The notes under the pieces are model-generated. The model was not told where the DNA came from, searched no databases, and worked only from the letters and a program-made list of their open reading frames with translations. Both the position numbers and the translations under genes were made by a program. From Chloromonas sp. AAM2 (lineage: Eukaryota > Chlorophyta > Chlorophyceae > Chlamydomonadales > Chlamydomonadaceae), in assembly GCA_004335635.1 (NCBI GenBank), contig QAXH01002070.1, forward strand, positions 1 to 37,554: DNA of 37,554 nt, in the 5' to 3' direction. Positions 1 through 9,690 of this stretch are shown in pieces (the first letter of the stretch is position 1; every line of letters begins with the position of its first letter).

Positions 1-8
1 GCTGGTTG

Positions 9-60
9 GTCCTGCGGTACCGTGGGTTGAACCATGAGAAGCTATGTAATGATGATGAAA
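9..60 (+). mobile_element. GAT-tailed dispersed repeat, copy 1
   Basis: The body contains TACCGTGGGTTGAACCATGA followed by AAGCTATGTAATGATGATGA. Related copies occur at 1686, 5052, 10125, 30609 and 35947, all on the plus strand. GGGTTGAACC resembles a Pol III B box with one base missing, which hints at a tRNA-derived SINE; that link is an inference. Seen directly: the shared body and the GAT-rich tail. Confidence 0.55.
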
Positions 61-65
61 AAATG

Positions 66-177
66 ATGTTGCCTATTATGTTTGGGCCATGTGCCTATTA
101 TGTTTGGCCCATGTTGCCTACTATGTTTGGCCCATGTTGCCTAATATGTTTGGCCCATGTTGCCTATTATGTTTGGG
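66..177. repeat. 23-bp tandem repeat, 5 units
   Basis: Five consecutive units of ATGTTGCCTATTATGTTTGG plus CCC start at 66, 89, 111, 134 and 157. They differ by single substitutions and one deletion. The array lies left of the last visible VPS51 exon, probably in an intron of that gene. Confidence 0.9.
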
Positions 178-465
178 CGGACTGAGCGCACACAGTTGCA
201 CATGCATACACAGGCGCACATTTGCAGGTGCACCCACACAGGCAATCATGTTTGAAAGAGAGTGCCAGCCCCCTCCAGCCATGAGGCAGGCAGACCGATA
301 CACTCGTACACCAGGTCATACTGGTCAGGTGTGACTTCTCCCATGGAGACCGCAACATGGGCTCATGGGCAGGGCAAGAATTGAAGCCTCATGCAATGCA
401 CAGCGTGCTTCATGGGCCTACCCCAAAGCCCCGGCATGGCACCCCCCCCCCCCACACACACACAC

Positions 466-3400
466 CTGCAATCCGCTCATGAATTCCGGGTAGCATGAGG
501 ACAGCAGCCTCTGGTGCGACTCGTACGCCTTCAGACCCTGAGACAAGCATACAAGGGCAGGTTTTCCTGTTCAATCAGCTGATGATGCGCGTTTCTTGGT
601 TGTGCAGTCAGCAGCTGCACCAGTCTATTGTGCTGATTGCTTTTCCACCCGTCCGTGCACCCGCTGAGCAGTCCTCCACGGACTGAAGGCCATGTAAACA
701 ACAACAACAACAACAGCACACGGGCTGTGTCCCACCCTTCAGGTATAAGACGCTGAGCACTGGACACACACACACGCACACACACGGCTATCAATTGTTT
801 TTTAAGTGTTTTACGGTTTCTTCTACGGTTATCCCACCTGCATGAGCGCGTCCAGTCCCCTTCCAAGTAGGTCCACCAGGTAGGCGTAAGCCCGCCTCAA
901 CAGACCCCCCGAGGCCGCCCCCGCGGCCCCGCTGTCGTGCCCCGGCTGCTGCGCCGCCGCCAACCGCTCGCTCACAACCGCAACAGCACCCTGCAAGTGT
1001 GCACATGTCGATTGTTTACGTCCGTGTCGATGCGCGGAAGAGATGTGTCCCGCAACTCAGGAGACAAACGAACTCACATAAAGCACACAGCCTGCCTCAC
1101 CTCATAGAGCAAATGCGTGCCTCACCTGTACTCTTGACCTGAGCGCTCCCAGGCTCGTGTGCACGTGGTGGTGCACGGCCCCCGCCACCAGCGCCGCCGC
1201 CCGCTCCCGCAGCCCCAGCTCCGGCAGCCCGCCCGACACCATGCCCAGGTCTGTGGACAGAGTACTCAGTGCCTGCCAACAACACCAGTACCGTCAGCAC
1301 TATATGGCAATTGCAGGTGTGCACGAAAATGAGAACGACAGGGTGGGTCAGGGCTATCAGTATAGTAACGAAACTATTGTCATCGCATTCCTATACAACT
1401 GCCTGCCAAGCATTCTGCATGAACGCCTAGGCCCGGAGGTGATCAGCAATGCTGAGCTTTACGCCAAAACTCATCAACCTGCCCTGATTACTGCCCTCAT
1501 GTGGCCAGGTCACATTGGACGCATGACTTACACTTGCAGCGTCATTTTTCCACCCCCAGCGGTTGCCCATTTGCAGTTTGAAACCGTGTTGCTAGTGATG
1601 ACACTTGTACTTTGCACACTGCTATCGGTGACTTTCTTGGCTTGATAGTAGCCAGGCACTTATTTCTTGGAAACTTTTTGTGTCTAGCCGCAGTACCATG
1701 GGTTGAACCATGATAAGCCTTGCAATCATAATGAGGATGAGGATGAAGAATAGAATGCATGCAAGGCACGCGGCCTGGCAGGATTGTCCCACATGTGTGC
1801 GATGATATTTGAGTTGAGCCATCTTCTGTCCAACTTGTCGGACGACACAAGTGTAACAAATGTAAAAGGGCGCTCACTCACTCACTCACTCGCTCACTCT
1901 CACTCATGCCCTCACTCATGCCCTCACTCATGCCCTCACTCACTCACTCACTCACTCACTCACTCACACACATGCGCCAGCCCCTGTGTCATTGCAATGT
2001 TGAACTGTCCCCCGTGTTATCATGTTGTTATAATGCCCCTCCGTGTTGTCATGTTGTGATGACTCTTACAATTACTATTATTATTACTTATGTCCTACCT
2101 GCGCTAGCCCCTCTGTGCCCCAGCTCGTAGAAACGGCCAGCAACGGCGAGCTCAGGGATAGGTCGAGGTCCCGGCCCGCCTCTGCAGCCGCGCGCACACA
2201 CGCCGCCTCGCCCGTGCATACAGCGATATAGTCAGCTAGCGCACGCCTGCGCCAACAAGCGTAGGTGCGCATGGGTGCCTGAATCCGTAAGAAAGCACTT
2301 GAGCGCCAGCTGGCGGCCTGTGTCAAATGTATTATGTAGTAGCAGCGAGTGCCGAAGACGACACGCACTTGAACAGCCAGGTTGAAATCACTGCCACCGC
2401 AACAGCATCTTCCTGGCACAAGCCCGTCCTGAGAAGGTTTCGTGTTTAGTGATTGATTAGTCTGGTTTGTTGACATGTGTTCATCGGTGACGTATTTGCG
2501 AATCTGGCTTGTCCTTGAAGTGGTTGTTAGTTGGTGTTCAGTGTGTTTTAGTGTAGTTGGTGCAGTTTGCTTGTAAGTAGCGTCCCAAACTAGGTGCCTC
2601 AACCGCTAGCGCCCGCTCCCACTTGCCTCACTATTCTGAAGTAGTCCGCAAAGACCTCCTTTGCCAGAGCCACTAGCGGCTTGCGCTTGGCAGCTGTTTC
2701 CTCCGGGCTCATGTCCTGAGGCGTGCGTACGGGCGGACGCATGGCACTTTGATCCATGCCCCCATGGCTGTGAAACTTGCATCATCAAGGCTGTTGGGCT
2801 GAACGATGTTGCCCTGTCCATCGAACCCATTGAATACTTCCATGCACATGCTGAAACAACAAGAAAACGCTGCTCGTGTGGTATCCTGTAGCTGCAAAAC
2901 CATATGCACTAGCGTGTCAATACCATGACTTGACAGATACTTTGCTGTAGCTAGGACTCATTGCACAGCGTCTCACTTCAACACTTTACACACTACACTA
3001 GATAACCCCATTTGGCATAAGGAGTTTGGGACATTGGGACTGATTGCACACCGTCTCACTATTTTGCCATACTGTTGATTATCATTTTGCTACCACACTG
3101 ACAGTCCACTATCATCACCTGTTTGGCCATTTGACCCTCCCACCTTGGTCATAAAGAAACGCATGACGTTCATAACCGTTTCTTGCATGGCATTGATCAG
3201 TTTCTCATCCAGTGCCCTCACAAAGGCCTTGAGCCCAGGTGCTGACCCATCCTCCCCAAAGGCCCAGGCGGCTCCACCCCCCTGCATGCGAGCGAGTGAG
3301 TGAGTGAGCGAGGGTATGAGTGAGTGAGTGAGTGAGTGAGCGAGTGAGTGAGTGAGGGCATCAGTGAGCGAGTGAGAGAGCGTCTTTTTACATCTGTATC

Positions 3401-4710
3401 GTTCGATAAGACATGTCGGACAGAACATGGCTCAAGCCCCATATGCAACATGATCATACGCGCATTGCAACGGACTGCTGGTGCTAAAGTCTGAAAACCC
3501 ACACTATCACCTGAATCCACGTTGTGTGCAAATTAAGTCCGCAAACCCCGTGTGCCTTCATGCGACTGTTGTAGGCACTGTGTGTGTGTGTGTGCGCGGT
3601 GTGTGTGTGTGTGTGTGTGTGCGCGTGTGTGTGTGTGTGTGTGTACGCGCGTGTGCGTGTGTGTGTGTGTGTGCGTGCGCGTGCATGTGCGGGGGCAAGG
3701 GCGGCCGGGAGTAGGCACTGTGCAGTAGAGGCGATTGCACGTCCTGCGTGGTTGTGTGCATAGGATTCAGTGTTGTGCTTCATCACCTGCAGGTGTGGGA
3801 GCGCTGCCGCTGCCGCCTGGCTGGCTGCTGTGGCTGGCGCACTGCCTGCCTCTGCGCCAGCCGCGGCCGCAGCTGCTGCCATGGCTTCCAGCACGGCAGA
3901 TGCTTCCTTGAGAATCTTCCTAAGGCGCTGCGCCCGACCGGCCAGGTACCTGAGCAAGCAGGGAAGGGTGAATTCAAGCCATGCGATGATGCAAACAGGG
4001 CAACCAGCAACACGTCACTACCAGGGATGTCAGTACATGAGTTCAAACTAAATGATGACATACACCGGGTTGAAATGTGCACAGACGATGCCATGTACCT
4101 GGCGCACTGAAAGCAAAACGCATGGGATGGCAGCAGGGCGCCACATTCCCCTCGTTGGCGAGGAGATTGCATTCCAGCGTTCAGGCATCTCAGTGACGCA
4201 CCCACCTGTCCTGCAGTGTGTCGTCAGCCTCTCCCAGTTTGCGCAGCAGTAGGACGCACTGCTCGGTGTCGTCCTTGCGCTCCGCCAGCCGACGCTTGAG
4301 AACCTGCACGGGTGGCGAAAAGTGCAACTAGCTTTGAGCAGTGCCGGGGATACACGCTGCGCGCGACCAGAGGGCAGTTTCCGGCACGAGTTGCTCGCCG
4401 GGTTCATGTCATGAGTGGATGTGTGCCACGAATGATCTTGCTACCTTGCTTGTACAAGGGTGTGCCGTTGCACGTGTGTGTGGTTTCATGTGTGCCGTTG
4501 CACATGTGTGTGTGTGTGGTTTCATTTGTGCCCTTGCACATGTGTGTGTGTGTGTGTGTTTTCGTGTGTGCCGTTGCACATGTGTGTGTGTGGTTTCATT
4601 TGTGCCCTTGCACATGTGTGTGTGTGTGTGGTTTCATGTGTGTGTGTGGTGTCATGTGTGCCGTTGCACATGTGTGTGTGTGTGTGTGTGTGGTTTCATG
4701 TGTGCCGTTG

Positions 4711-4742
<32 letters not shown>

Positions 4743-7352
4743 GTTTCATGTGTGCCGTTGCACGTGTGTGTGTGTGTGTGTGGTTTCATGTGTGCCGTTG
4801 CACATGTGTGCGTGTGTGTGTGTGTGGTTTCATGTGTACCGTTGCACATGTGTGTGTGGTTTCACAGCAAGGGTGCTCACGGAATACTAGGATGAAACCA
4901 TCAGATCTCAACAGTGTGAGTGTGAGGCAAAGACAAGGATCTCAGGCCCTTGTGCATGTGTAAGTATTGGTGCCTGGGATAGGTGGTCACTGTTGTCATG
5001 GACAGTTAAGAGGAATAAGCTAGCGGCTGCCACGCTGTGAACGCAGTGTGGCTGCGTCAGTCAAACTATGACGAGCCATGTAATCATGATGATGCAAAGC
5101 CAGGCGTGATGCACCGCTGGTGTGGTATGTGGCAAGGCCGCAGAGAAAACCCTAGGCGATGTCCAGTGCGGCATGCAGTTTTAAGCAGATCAGGCCTCAG
5201 GCGACACTTGGTTGACTTATCATGGTGTAATCATGTGCGCATGGCACTCAGGTACTATCTAGCAAAAAGCATCATAGGCCATGTCGGTGTGCATGGGGTG
5301 TGTACATCGGTTACACACTCTCTATGGGATGCAGTACACAATGAATGCAGTGCTCATCCATCCTCCAATCCCACTAGGTTGGTTGGTGTCTGTTGTCATA
5401 CTGCATTGCATCAGTATTCATTGGTGCTGCGCGCTGCTGACAACTACATGCCCCACCCTGAAGCGGTCTCGATGTAAACCGGCATGAAACACCCGATCCA
5501 ATTTGTTTGTGAATTTTCCTTTCGTCTGTTTCTTGCAGGTGTTTTGCAGCTTATCTCAATTGATATGTGGGTCGAAAAACGACGACCAATGCTAGGATAT
5601 CCTCTTAAGCGCTGACCTGTGCTATTTCCTTGGCCACCACATCCGAGTCCGCAGCGATGTGTTTGAATGTTCCCTTGGCCCCGTACTTCCTAAGCAGCGG
5701 CTGGGCCTCGGCGTAGAAACTGACAGCAGTGTCAAGCACGTCCTCCTCAAGGGCTGCCTTCATGCGCTTGGGAAGGTCGAACACAGCCTGAAACAGTGGC
5801 GAGCAACAACAATATCAACAATAACAAGGGCTGCCTTCATGCGCTCGGGAAGGTCGAACAGTGCCAAACAGTAATAATCAAGGTATCAAGTGGGAGCAAT
5901 AGTTGTAACAATACATGTAAAACAATACATGTAAGAGATAATTGTAAAAGAAAAATGTGAGGCAACAGTTGCTCATACTCGCCGGCTGTCTGATTAGTTC
6001 TGGCATGAGTATGGCTCACAGATGCACGTGGAATAGAAGCCTTGCGAGCACGGGTGCCATCAAGCCACAGCTTGTCACCAAGCCTGCACCCGTGGCTGCT
6101 CAGGCAGCATGTCCAGCAAAACCTGAACTCTTGTGGCTTGCTACTGTGTCATCATTGTCACTCTGTCTGTTTGGCATGTGCTCTGTATTTGCCCATGAAC
6201 CTGGCTGGAAGGTTGTGCCATGCTGTATAAAATTTGACATACACGTAGATGTGCGCAGTCAACCTGCAGTTTTTCCATGCTGAATTATACAAGCAACTAA
6301 ACACAGTAACTGAACGCCCCCTGTACAAGCCTATCCACGTGTCCTTCCCACCTGCAGCTTCTTTAGCAGTGCCTGCACTCGGTAGAGCTCCTCCATCTTG
6401 TCCTGCCTGGCCTGAAGCTTGGTGCTGATGGTCGTGCTGCGCTCCGATACGTTGTCTGCAGTCACACGACCGCGTCACGCATGGCTTGCAACACCACGAC
6501 TTGACTAGTGTCCAAGGTTTGGGTCACGAAACACCAGGGATGAGCGCTTGCCAGGCCAGGTGCTTCAGCACCCTAGGCTCACCTGCTATCTGACATGTTG
6601 AGACACATTCAGTGCAGTCAGTGCATGCAGCATGTCGTGTACATGTATTAGTGTCTGCCATGCATGGCACCCTGTCAGCATGCAGTGCTATCCTGTGCGG
6701 ACTGCAGCCAAAGAACCTATTCGGGATCGTTACAGTGCTGATTGTCAGTATCACGCCATGCTTGCTTGTAGACCAAGATCGATGGCAGACTGATGCTGTT
6801 TGACGCATGAGACAGCGCATGTACACTGGACACAATATGGGGTGCGTACGATGATGAAAGACAATCTGGGCGTGCTCATGTAAACGGCATGCATCGTATA
6901 CACCTCATGCATGACTCACACGCACCACACATGCAGCTGCATTGAACATGCCACTTACTCATGATGTTGTTGAGCTTGTTCAGTTCAGGGATAGCCTGAT
7001 CTATCTCTCCCTTCATGGTTCTGATGGTATCTGTAGCTGAGGTGAACTTGTTGTAGTTTTCAGTCACGAGCTGTTGCATGTCTGTGTCGAGGTTCTTGAT
7101 CTCTCGGGCCGTGTTGCGATGCTCAACCATGAGCCTTTCCAAGCTGCTGGTCTTAAGCATGTGCGCAATGTGCTGGTTAGCGTCGAAGGCAGCTGAGTCG
7201 ACCGGCGCCAAGGCCGGTGCTGCCCTTGCAGGGTTCCTGCCCTGGACGCTCCCAGTCTGGGGCCCTTCAGGAGCTGCAACATCTCCGGCTCCATAGTAGC
7301 CCGCCAGCAGCGCCTTCACACGCTCGGCCTTGCGGGCAGCTTCGTCGTCCAT
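466..7352 (-). CDS. VPS51: VPS51 subunit of GARP/EARP tethering complexes (3' end beyond window)
   Basis: VPS51 links VPS52/53/54 (GARP) or VPS50/52/53 (EARP) and tethers endosome-derived vesicles at the trans-Golgi network or recycling endosomes. Exons, 5' to 3': 7352-6959, 6455-6352, 5787-5617, 4303-4206, 3949-3787, 3281-3144, 2715-2623, 2278-2099, 1272-1126, 990-838, 537-466. Together they give 571 codons in one open frame. Exon 1 holds the family's N-terminal motif VKALLAGYYG (residues about 12-21) and the Vps51/Vps67 domain through ELNKLNNIM. Exon 2 continues with TISTKLQARQDKMEELYRVQ. Exon 5 carries an alanine-rich insert. Exon 9 reads LPELGLRERAAALVAGAV and exon 11 GLKAYESHQRLLSSCYPEF. 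Uncertain edges: exon 8 may start at 2317, and exon 7 may end at 2632. The protein is shorter than usual for the family and no stop is visible, so the last exon or exons lie beyond position 1. The start is the first in-frame ATG before the conserved motif. Confidence 0.88.
612..719 (+). mobile_element. CAA-tailed SINE-like repeat, copy 1
   Basis: The core GCTGAGCAGTCCTCCACGGA continues into CTGAAGGCCATGTAAACAAC and a (CAA)n tail. The upstream part (TTGTGCTGATTG and following) aligns over about 85-100 bp with the reverse-oriented copy at 30286-30390. Shorter copies are at 19189 (reverse) and 22885. It lies in VPS51 intron 10, antisense to the gene. Confidence 0.65.
731..784 (+). repeat. Dispersed copy of MSH2 exon-13 edge with CA tail
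   Basis: CCCTTCAGGTATAAGACGCT followed by GAGCACTGGACACACAC matches, in reverse complement, the duplicated acceptor and exon-13 start of MSH2 at 30929-30973 with about two mismatches over some 38 bp. It includes the junction to the TG/CA tract. It sits in a VPS51 intron about 30 kb from MSH2. Confidence 0.7.
1011..1065 (-). mobile_element. Partial CAA-class repeat
   Basis: Read on the minus strand this contains CTGAGTTGCGGGACACATC, then GCATCGACACGGACGTAAAC. It matches the reverse complement of 11819-11876, where the same body is followed by a long (CAA)n run. Here the tail is only a few bases long. Confidence 0.5.
1686..1746 (+). mobile_element. GAT-tailed dispersed repeat, copy 2
   Basis: Reads CAGTACCATGGGTTGAACCA then TGATAAGCCTTGCAATCATAA and GAG/GAT triplets, a diverged copy of the element at 9-60. 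It lies in VPS51 intron 8, antisense to the gene. Confidence 0.55.
1795..1974 (+). mobile_element. CTCA-tailed SINE-like repeat with hairpin
   Basis: The body TTGAGCCATCTTCTGTCCAA continues with CTTGTCGGACGACAC and AAATGTAAAAGGGCGC, then a (CTCA)n run to 1974 that includes CTCATGCC variants. The same body, in reverse orientation, is at 3289-3482 and 28896-29044. CCRACTTGTCGG can form a short hairpin. Confidence 0.65.
3289..3482 (-). mobile_element. CTCA-tailed SINE-like repeat, reverse copy
   Basis: On the minus strand: ACCAGCAGTCCGTTGCAATG, then GGGCTTGAGCCATGTTCTGT, the hairpin region, CGATACAGATGTAAAAAGAC, and a (CTCA)n tail. It ends 7 bp upstream of VPS51 exon 6 (acceptor side), inside the intron and in the same orientation as the gene. 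Confidence 0.65.
3584..3690. repeat. (TG)n microsatellite
   Basis: About 100 bp of nearly pure TG with CG interruptions, in the intron between VPS51 exons 5 and 6. Open frames across it on either strand (Val/Cys or His/Thr runs) are artefacts of the dinucleotide. Confidence 0.95.
4459..4866. repeat. TG-rich minisatellite, about 10 units
   Basis: The repeated unit has the form GTGCCGTTGCACATGTGTG, then (TG)n, then TGGTTTCAT. Units vary from roughly 30 to 55 bp according to the length of their TG run. It lies in the VPS51 intron between exons 3 and 4. Confidence 0.93.
5052..5099 (+). mobile_element. GAT-tailed dispersed repeat, copy 3
   Basis: GTCAGTCAAACTATGACGAG followed by CCATGTAATCATGATGATG. 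This is a diverged copy of the element at 9-60, in a VPS51 intron and antisense to the gene. Confidence 0.45.
5826..5864 (-). repeat. Duplicated 5' part of VPS51 exon 3
   Basis: This copies 5749-5787, the first 39 bp of VPS51 exon 3, with about four substitutions. It lies just upstream of the real exon in transcript order. It would encode ALFDLPERMKAAL against AVFDLPKRMKAAL in the true exon. No CAG acceptor directly precedes it, so it is probably not spliced in. Confidence 0.85.
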
Positions 7353-7992
7353 GTCTGACTTATTGTCAGTCTCAGGGTTTTGGCATTGTCCAGCTCAGGC
7401 AGGGTGCACAGGGTGCACTACCTCCACGTTTGCCAAGGAACCTCCATTTGTCCAGCTATCGCATGCTTAGGCGTTGTTTGTATCTGGCTGCCTTGCCTTC
7501 AATCAGCTCATCCTTGAACTAAATTACTCATGGTCACATGGGTCGGTCACATGGTATGGCTTGACATCTGACACAGCCAACCTGGGCTGGGATTGTTGAT
7601 CAATCGAACGTCATTAGGAAACTGCAAAGCCAGCCAAGAAACCCTTCACCCTGGCATTGACCCGACTCCATTCGTGACAGATGCAGAGGAGCTTGGCACT
7701 CAGTATGGAATGACATGGTCAGATATTACAGGAAGGGCTATATGACATTGAATGTGTCCAACATGTCCAGACGATTTGGCCAGAACATGACCAAAAGTGG
7801 CAGTAAGCCAGCAAGGAAGCACGGGATTCAAAATGTGCTCCAGCAAACGGCGACACCACCATGCATGGCAGTTGAACATGGTGACAAACGTATTGTTGCA
7901 TGTCTGCACTCATGTGCAAATGGCAGTCCACATGTGGATCACATGGCCACTGCTGTCGCCGTGCCGCTCCTCAAGCCGAACCAAGTTGCTGT
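7353..7992. other. Spacer between bS21 stop and VPS51 start
   Basis: 640 bp holding the presumed 3' UTR of the bS21 gene and the promoter/5' UTR of VPS51; both genes are on the minus strand. A TTACA (TGTAA on the minus strand) at 7726-7730 is a possible poly(A) signal for bS21, 263 bp past its stop. No convincing coding signal seen. Confidence 0.5.
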
Positions 7993-9502
7993 TTACTGTG
8001 GGGGTGCTTGCTGCTGTGCGGTGTAGTCAACAGCGGGCCATGCGGCACCTGCATCCTGTGCATAGCCGCCCTGTGGTGGAGCATAACCGCCCTGCTGGGC
8101 GTAGCCTCCCTGCTGGGGGTACCCTCCCTGCTGAGCATAGCCTCCCACATCCTGAGCATAGCCACCCTGTGAGGCATAGCCACCCTGGTCAGGGGCGTAG
8201 CCACCTTGGGGGTTGATGTAACCGCCAAATTTGGCATTGGGGGTGACGTAGGAGCCCCAGGCAGAATTGGCACCGGCGTCGGTGAGGTAGCCACCCTGGC
8301 TGCTGAAGTAGTCCTCTTGACCATACTGCGAAAACCATGGCAGTCGTAGGGACGTGACGTGAGGCACAGCAGAAGACGGGCATAAAATAAACAAATGATG
8401 TGCACACATTGAAGCATTTAGAACAGAATTCCGTCGCAGCAACCCCTGAGGCACGCCAAGCTGTGGGCACGTCATGCAGGCGCAAGTGGGTTGCAGGCTG
8501 ACTATGGGTAGATAAGCAACGCAGCGGCACAGCCCATGGTGGCCATTGATCGAACGTGGCCATTGATCTCCCATTCCAAGTACACCTGCTTTGTTCCCGG
8601 GCTAGTCAGCGCTGAGCACTTGCCCAAACCTAGGTGCCTGCCCTCGCATGGCTCACCGAAAAGTTGGGGCCCAGGAAACCGGCATCAAACTCGTCGCTGG
8701 GGAAGAAGTCCTGGAATGGCTTGACCTCAACGTCCATACCATACTCCTCCTCCCAGGTTGGCTCCACGACTTTCATCCTGCATGCAAGCATTGTAAGACA
8801 GCATCAGTCCCTGCACCTGCAACTAAGAATGATCTGGCTGCTCCGTAGGTTTACGCGCAAGGCAATGTGGCTGCATGAAGACTCTGCGCCTGCAAACCCT
8901 TGAATGCATGATGCTCGGCCCTCTGACCCGGCCGCTTACTTGATCTTCTCAATTCGCTCCCGAGTGCGGCGCTTGAACTCCTCTAGGGGTGTCTCCTTGT
9001 ACCGGCGTGCGCGCAACTGCAAACATAAATCGAGTGGTGTTAGGGCTGATTTTGGGCGAACACAATGAAGTACAGGCTACAAGCTGCAGCGCAGCATACC
9101 TGGTCAATAATGCGGCTGTCCATGACCTTCTTCATGAACTTTCGCACGGCAATGTCCTCGGGCTCATCCTCGCCCACATTCACCTGCAAGTGGTGGGGCA
9201 GCCACAGCCAGACAGAAAGGTTCGATCAACAAACCATGACACCTGGCAGCAATGAGCCTAGCATTCCTGAAAAATTCGCCATCGTTGAGCCTCAGGCTGC
9301 CTGAAAGCACTGGCCGTGGGCAAACAAGGCCACGCTGAAAGTGCGAACCCTGATTCACGCGCCGGCGCACCTCGACCATGTAGCTGTCCCTGCGCTTCAT
9401 GAAATACTTGCTGCCATTGGAGACCACGGACACCTGGCGTGGGCGCACGCCTGTGAAGGCCTTGCTACCCGCGAGGCACCGGCCGGAGGTAAGCGCGGCC
9501 AT
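7993..9502 (-). CDS. rps21: Plastid 30S ribosomal protein bS21 with GGY-repeat tail
   Basis: bS21 sits on the small ribosomal subunit near the anti-Shine-Dalgarno end of 16S rRNA and supports initiation. Arabidopsis has a plastid homologue, GHS1. Exons: 9502-9371, 9183-9100, 9016-8940, 8777-8657, 8325-7993; 248 aa, stop TAA. Residues 1 to about 40 form a Ser/Arg/Val-rich leader (MAALTSGRCLAGSKAF...) that looks like a plastid transit peptide. The bS21 domain runs from about residue 42: VEVNVGEDEPEDIAVRKFMK, then IIDQLRARRYKETPLEEFK and RRTRERIEKIK. An acidic linker follows (EEEYGMDVEVKPFQDFFPS). The last 110 residues contain ten GGY tripeptides, mostly QGGYAQ/QGGYAP, ending in AQQQAPPQ. Bacterial bS21 is only about 70 aa. 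An upstream in-frame ATG at 9532 exists, but 9502 gives the cleaner leader. A mitochondrial location is the alternative. Confidence 0.88.
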
Positions 9503-9690
9503 CCTGCAGATATCTGCAATGGACAGCACCAACTGGTTACTCCTTTCTCGTCAGGCTGCTCGGACATCGCATCGCAGTACATGCAATCCGTTTCAATCGG
9601 CTTGCAGTCACGTGCCCTTGACAGCCCCTTTTTCCTTGGTTAGGCAGGATCCAGCAGCTGCAGGCAGTGAACTGCGCCTATGAATCTGCC
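9503..9690. promoter_or_regulatory. Divergent promoter region of bS21 and RRP4
   Basis: Only 188 bp separate the two divergent start codons, so the promoters and both 5' UTRs must overlap here. A pyrimidine tract ending TTTTTCCTTGGTTAGGCAG near 9647 looks like a splice acceptor, and the RRP4 frame is open upstream of its ATG. An additional 5' exon for RRP4 is therefore possible. No TATA box was recognised. Confidence 0.5.

Noticed and set aside
1..465. Search for the final VPS51 exon or exons
   Set aside because: No segment continues the family sequence in phase after exon 11; the region is repeat-rich, so the gene is left as partial.
1157..1645. Plus-strand open frame of 162 codons across VPS51 exon 9
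   Set aside because: The minus strand encodes a conserved VPS51 segment (LPELGLRERAAAL) with in-phase splice sites; the plus frame is its shadow.
2084..2602. Minus-strand open frame of 172 codons as a single VPS51 exon
   Set aside because: Only the 3' part reads as protein (IAVCTGEAACVRAAAEAGRD); the upstream part is Thr/Ser/Asn-rich, consistent with intron.
2709..2909. Possible extra VPS51 exon (minus strand; VFNGFDGQGNIVQPNSLDD)
   Set aside because: The composition looks coding, but no acceptor and donor pair joins it in phase with exons 6 and 7.
4312..4963. Long Val/Cys/His-rich open frames
   Set aside because: All three come from the TG minisatellite in a VPS51 intron.
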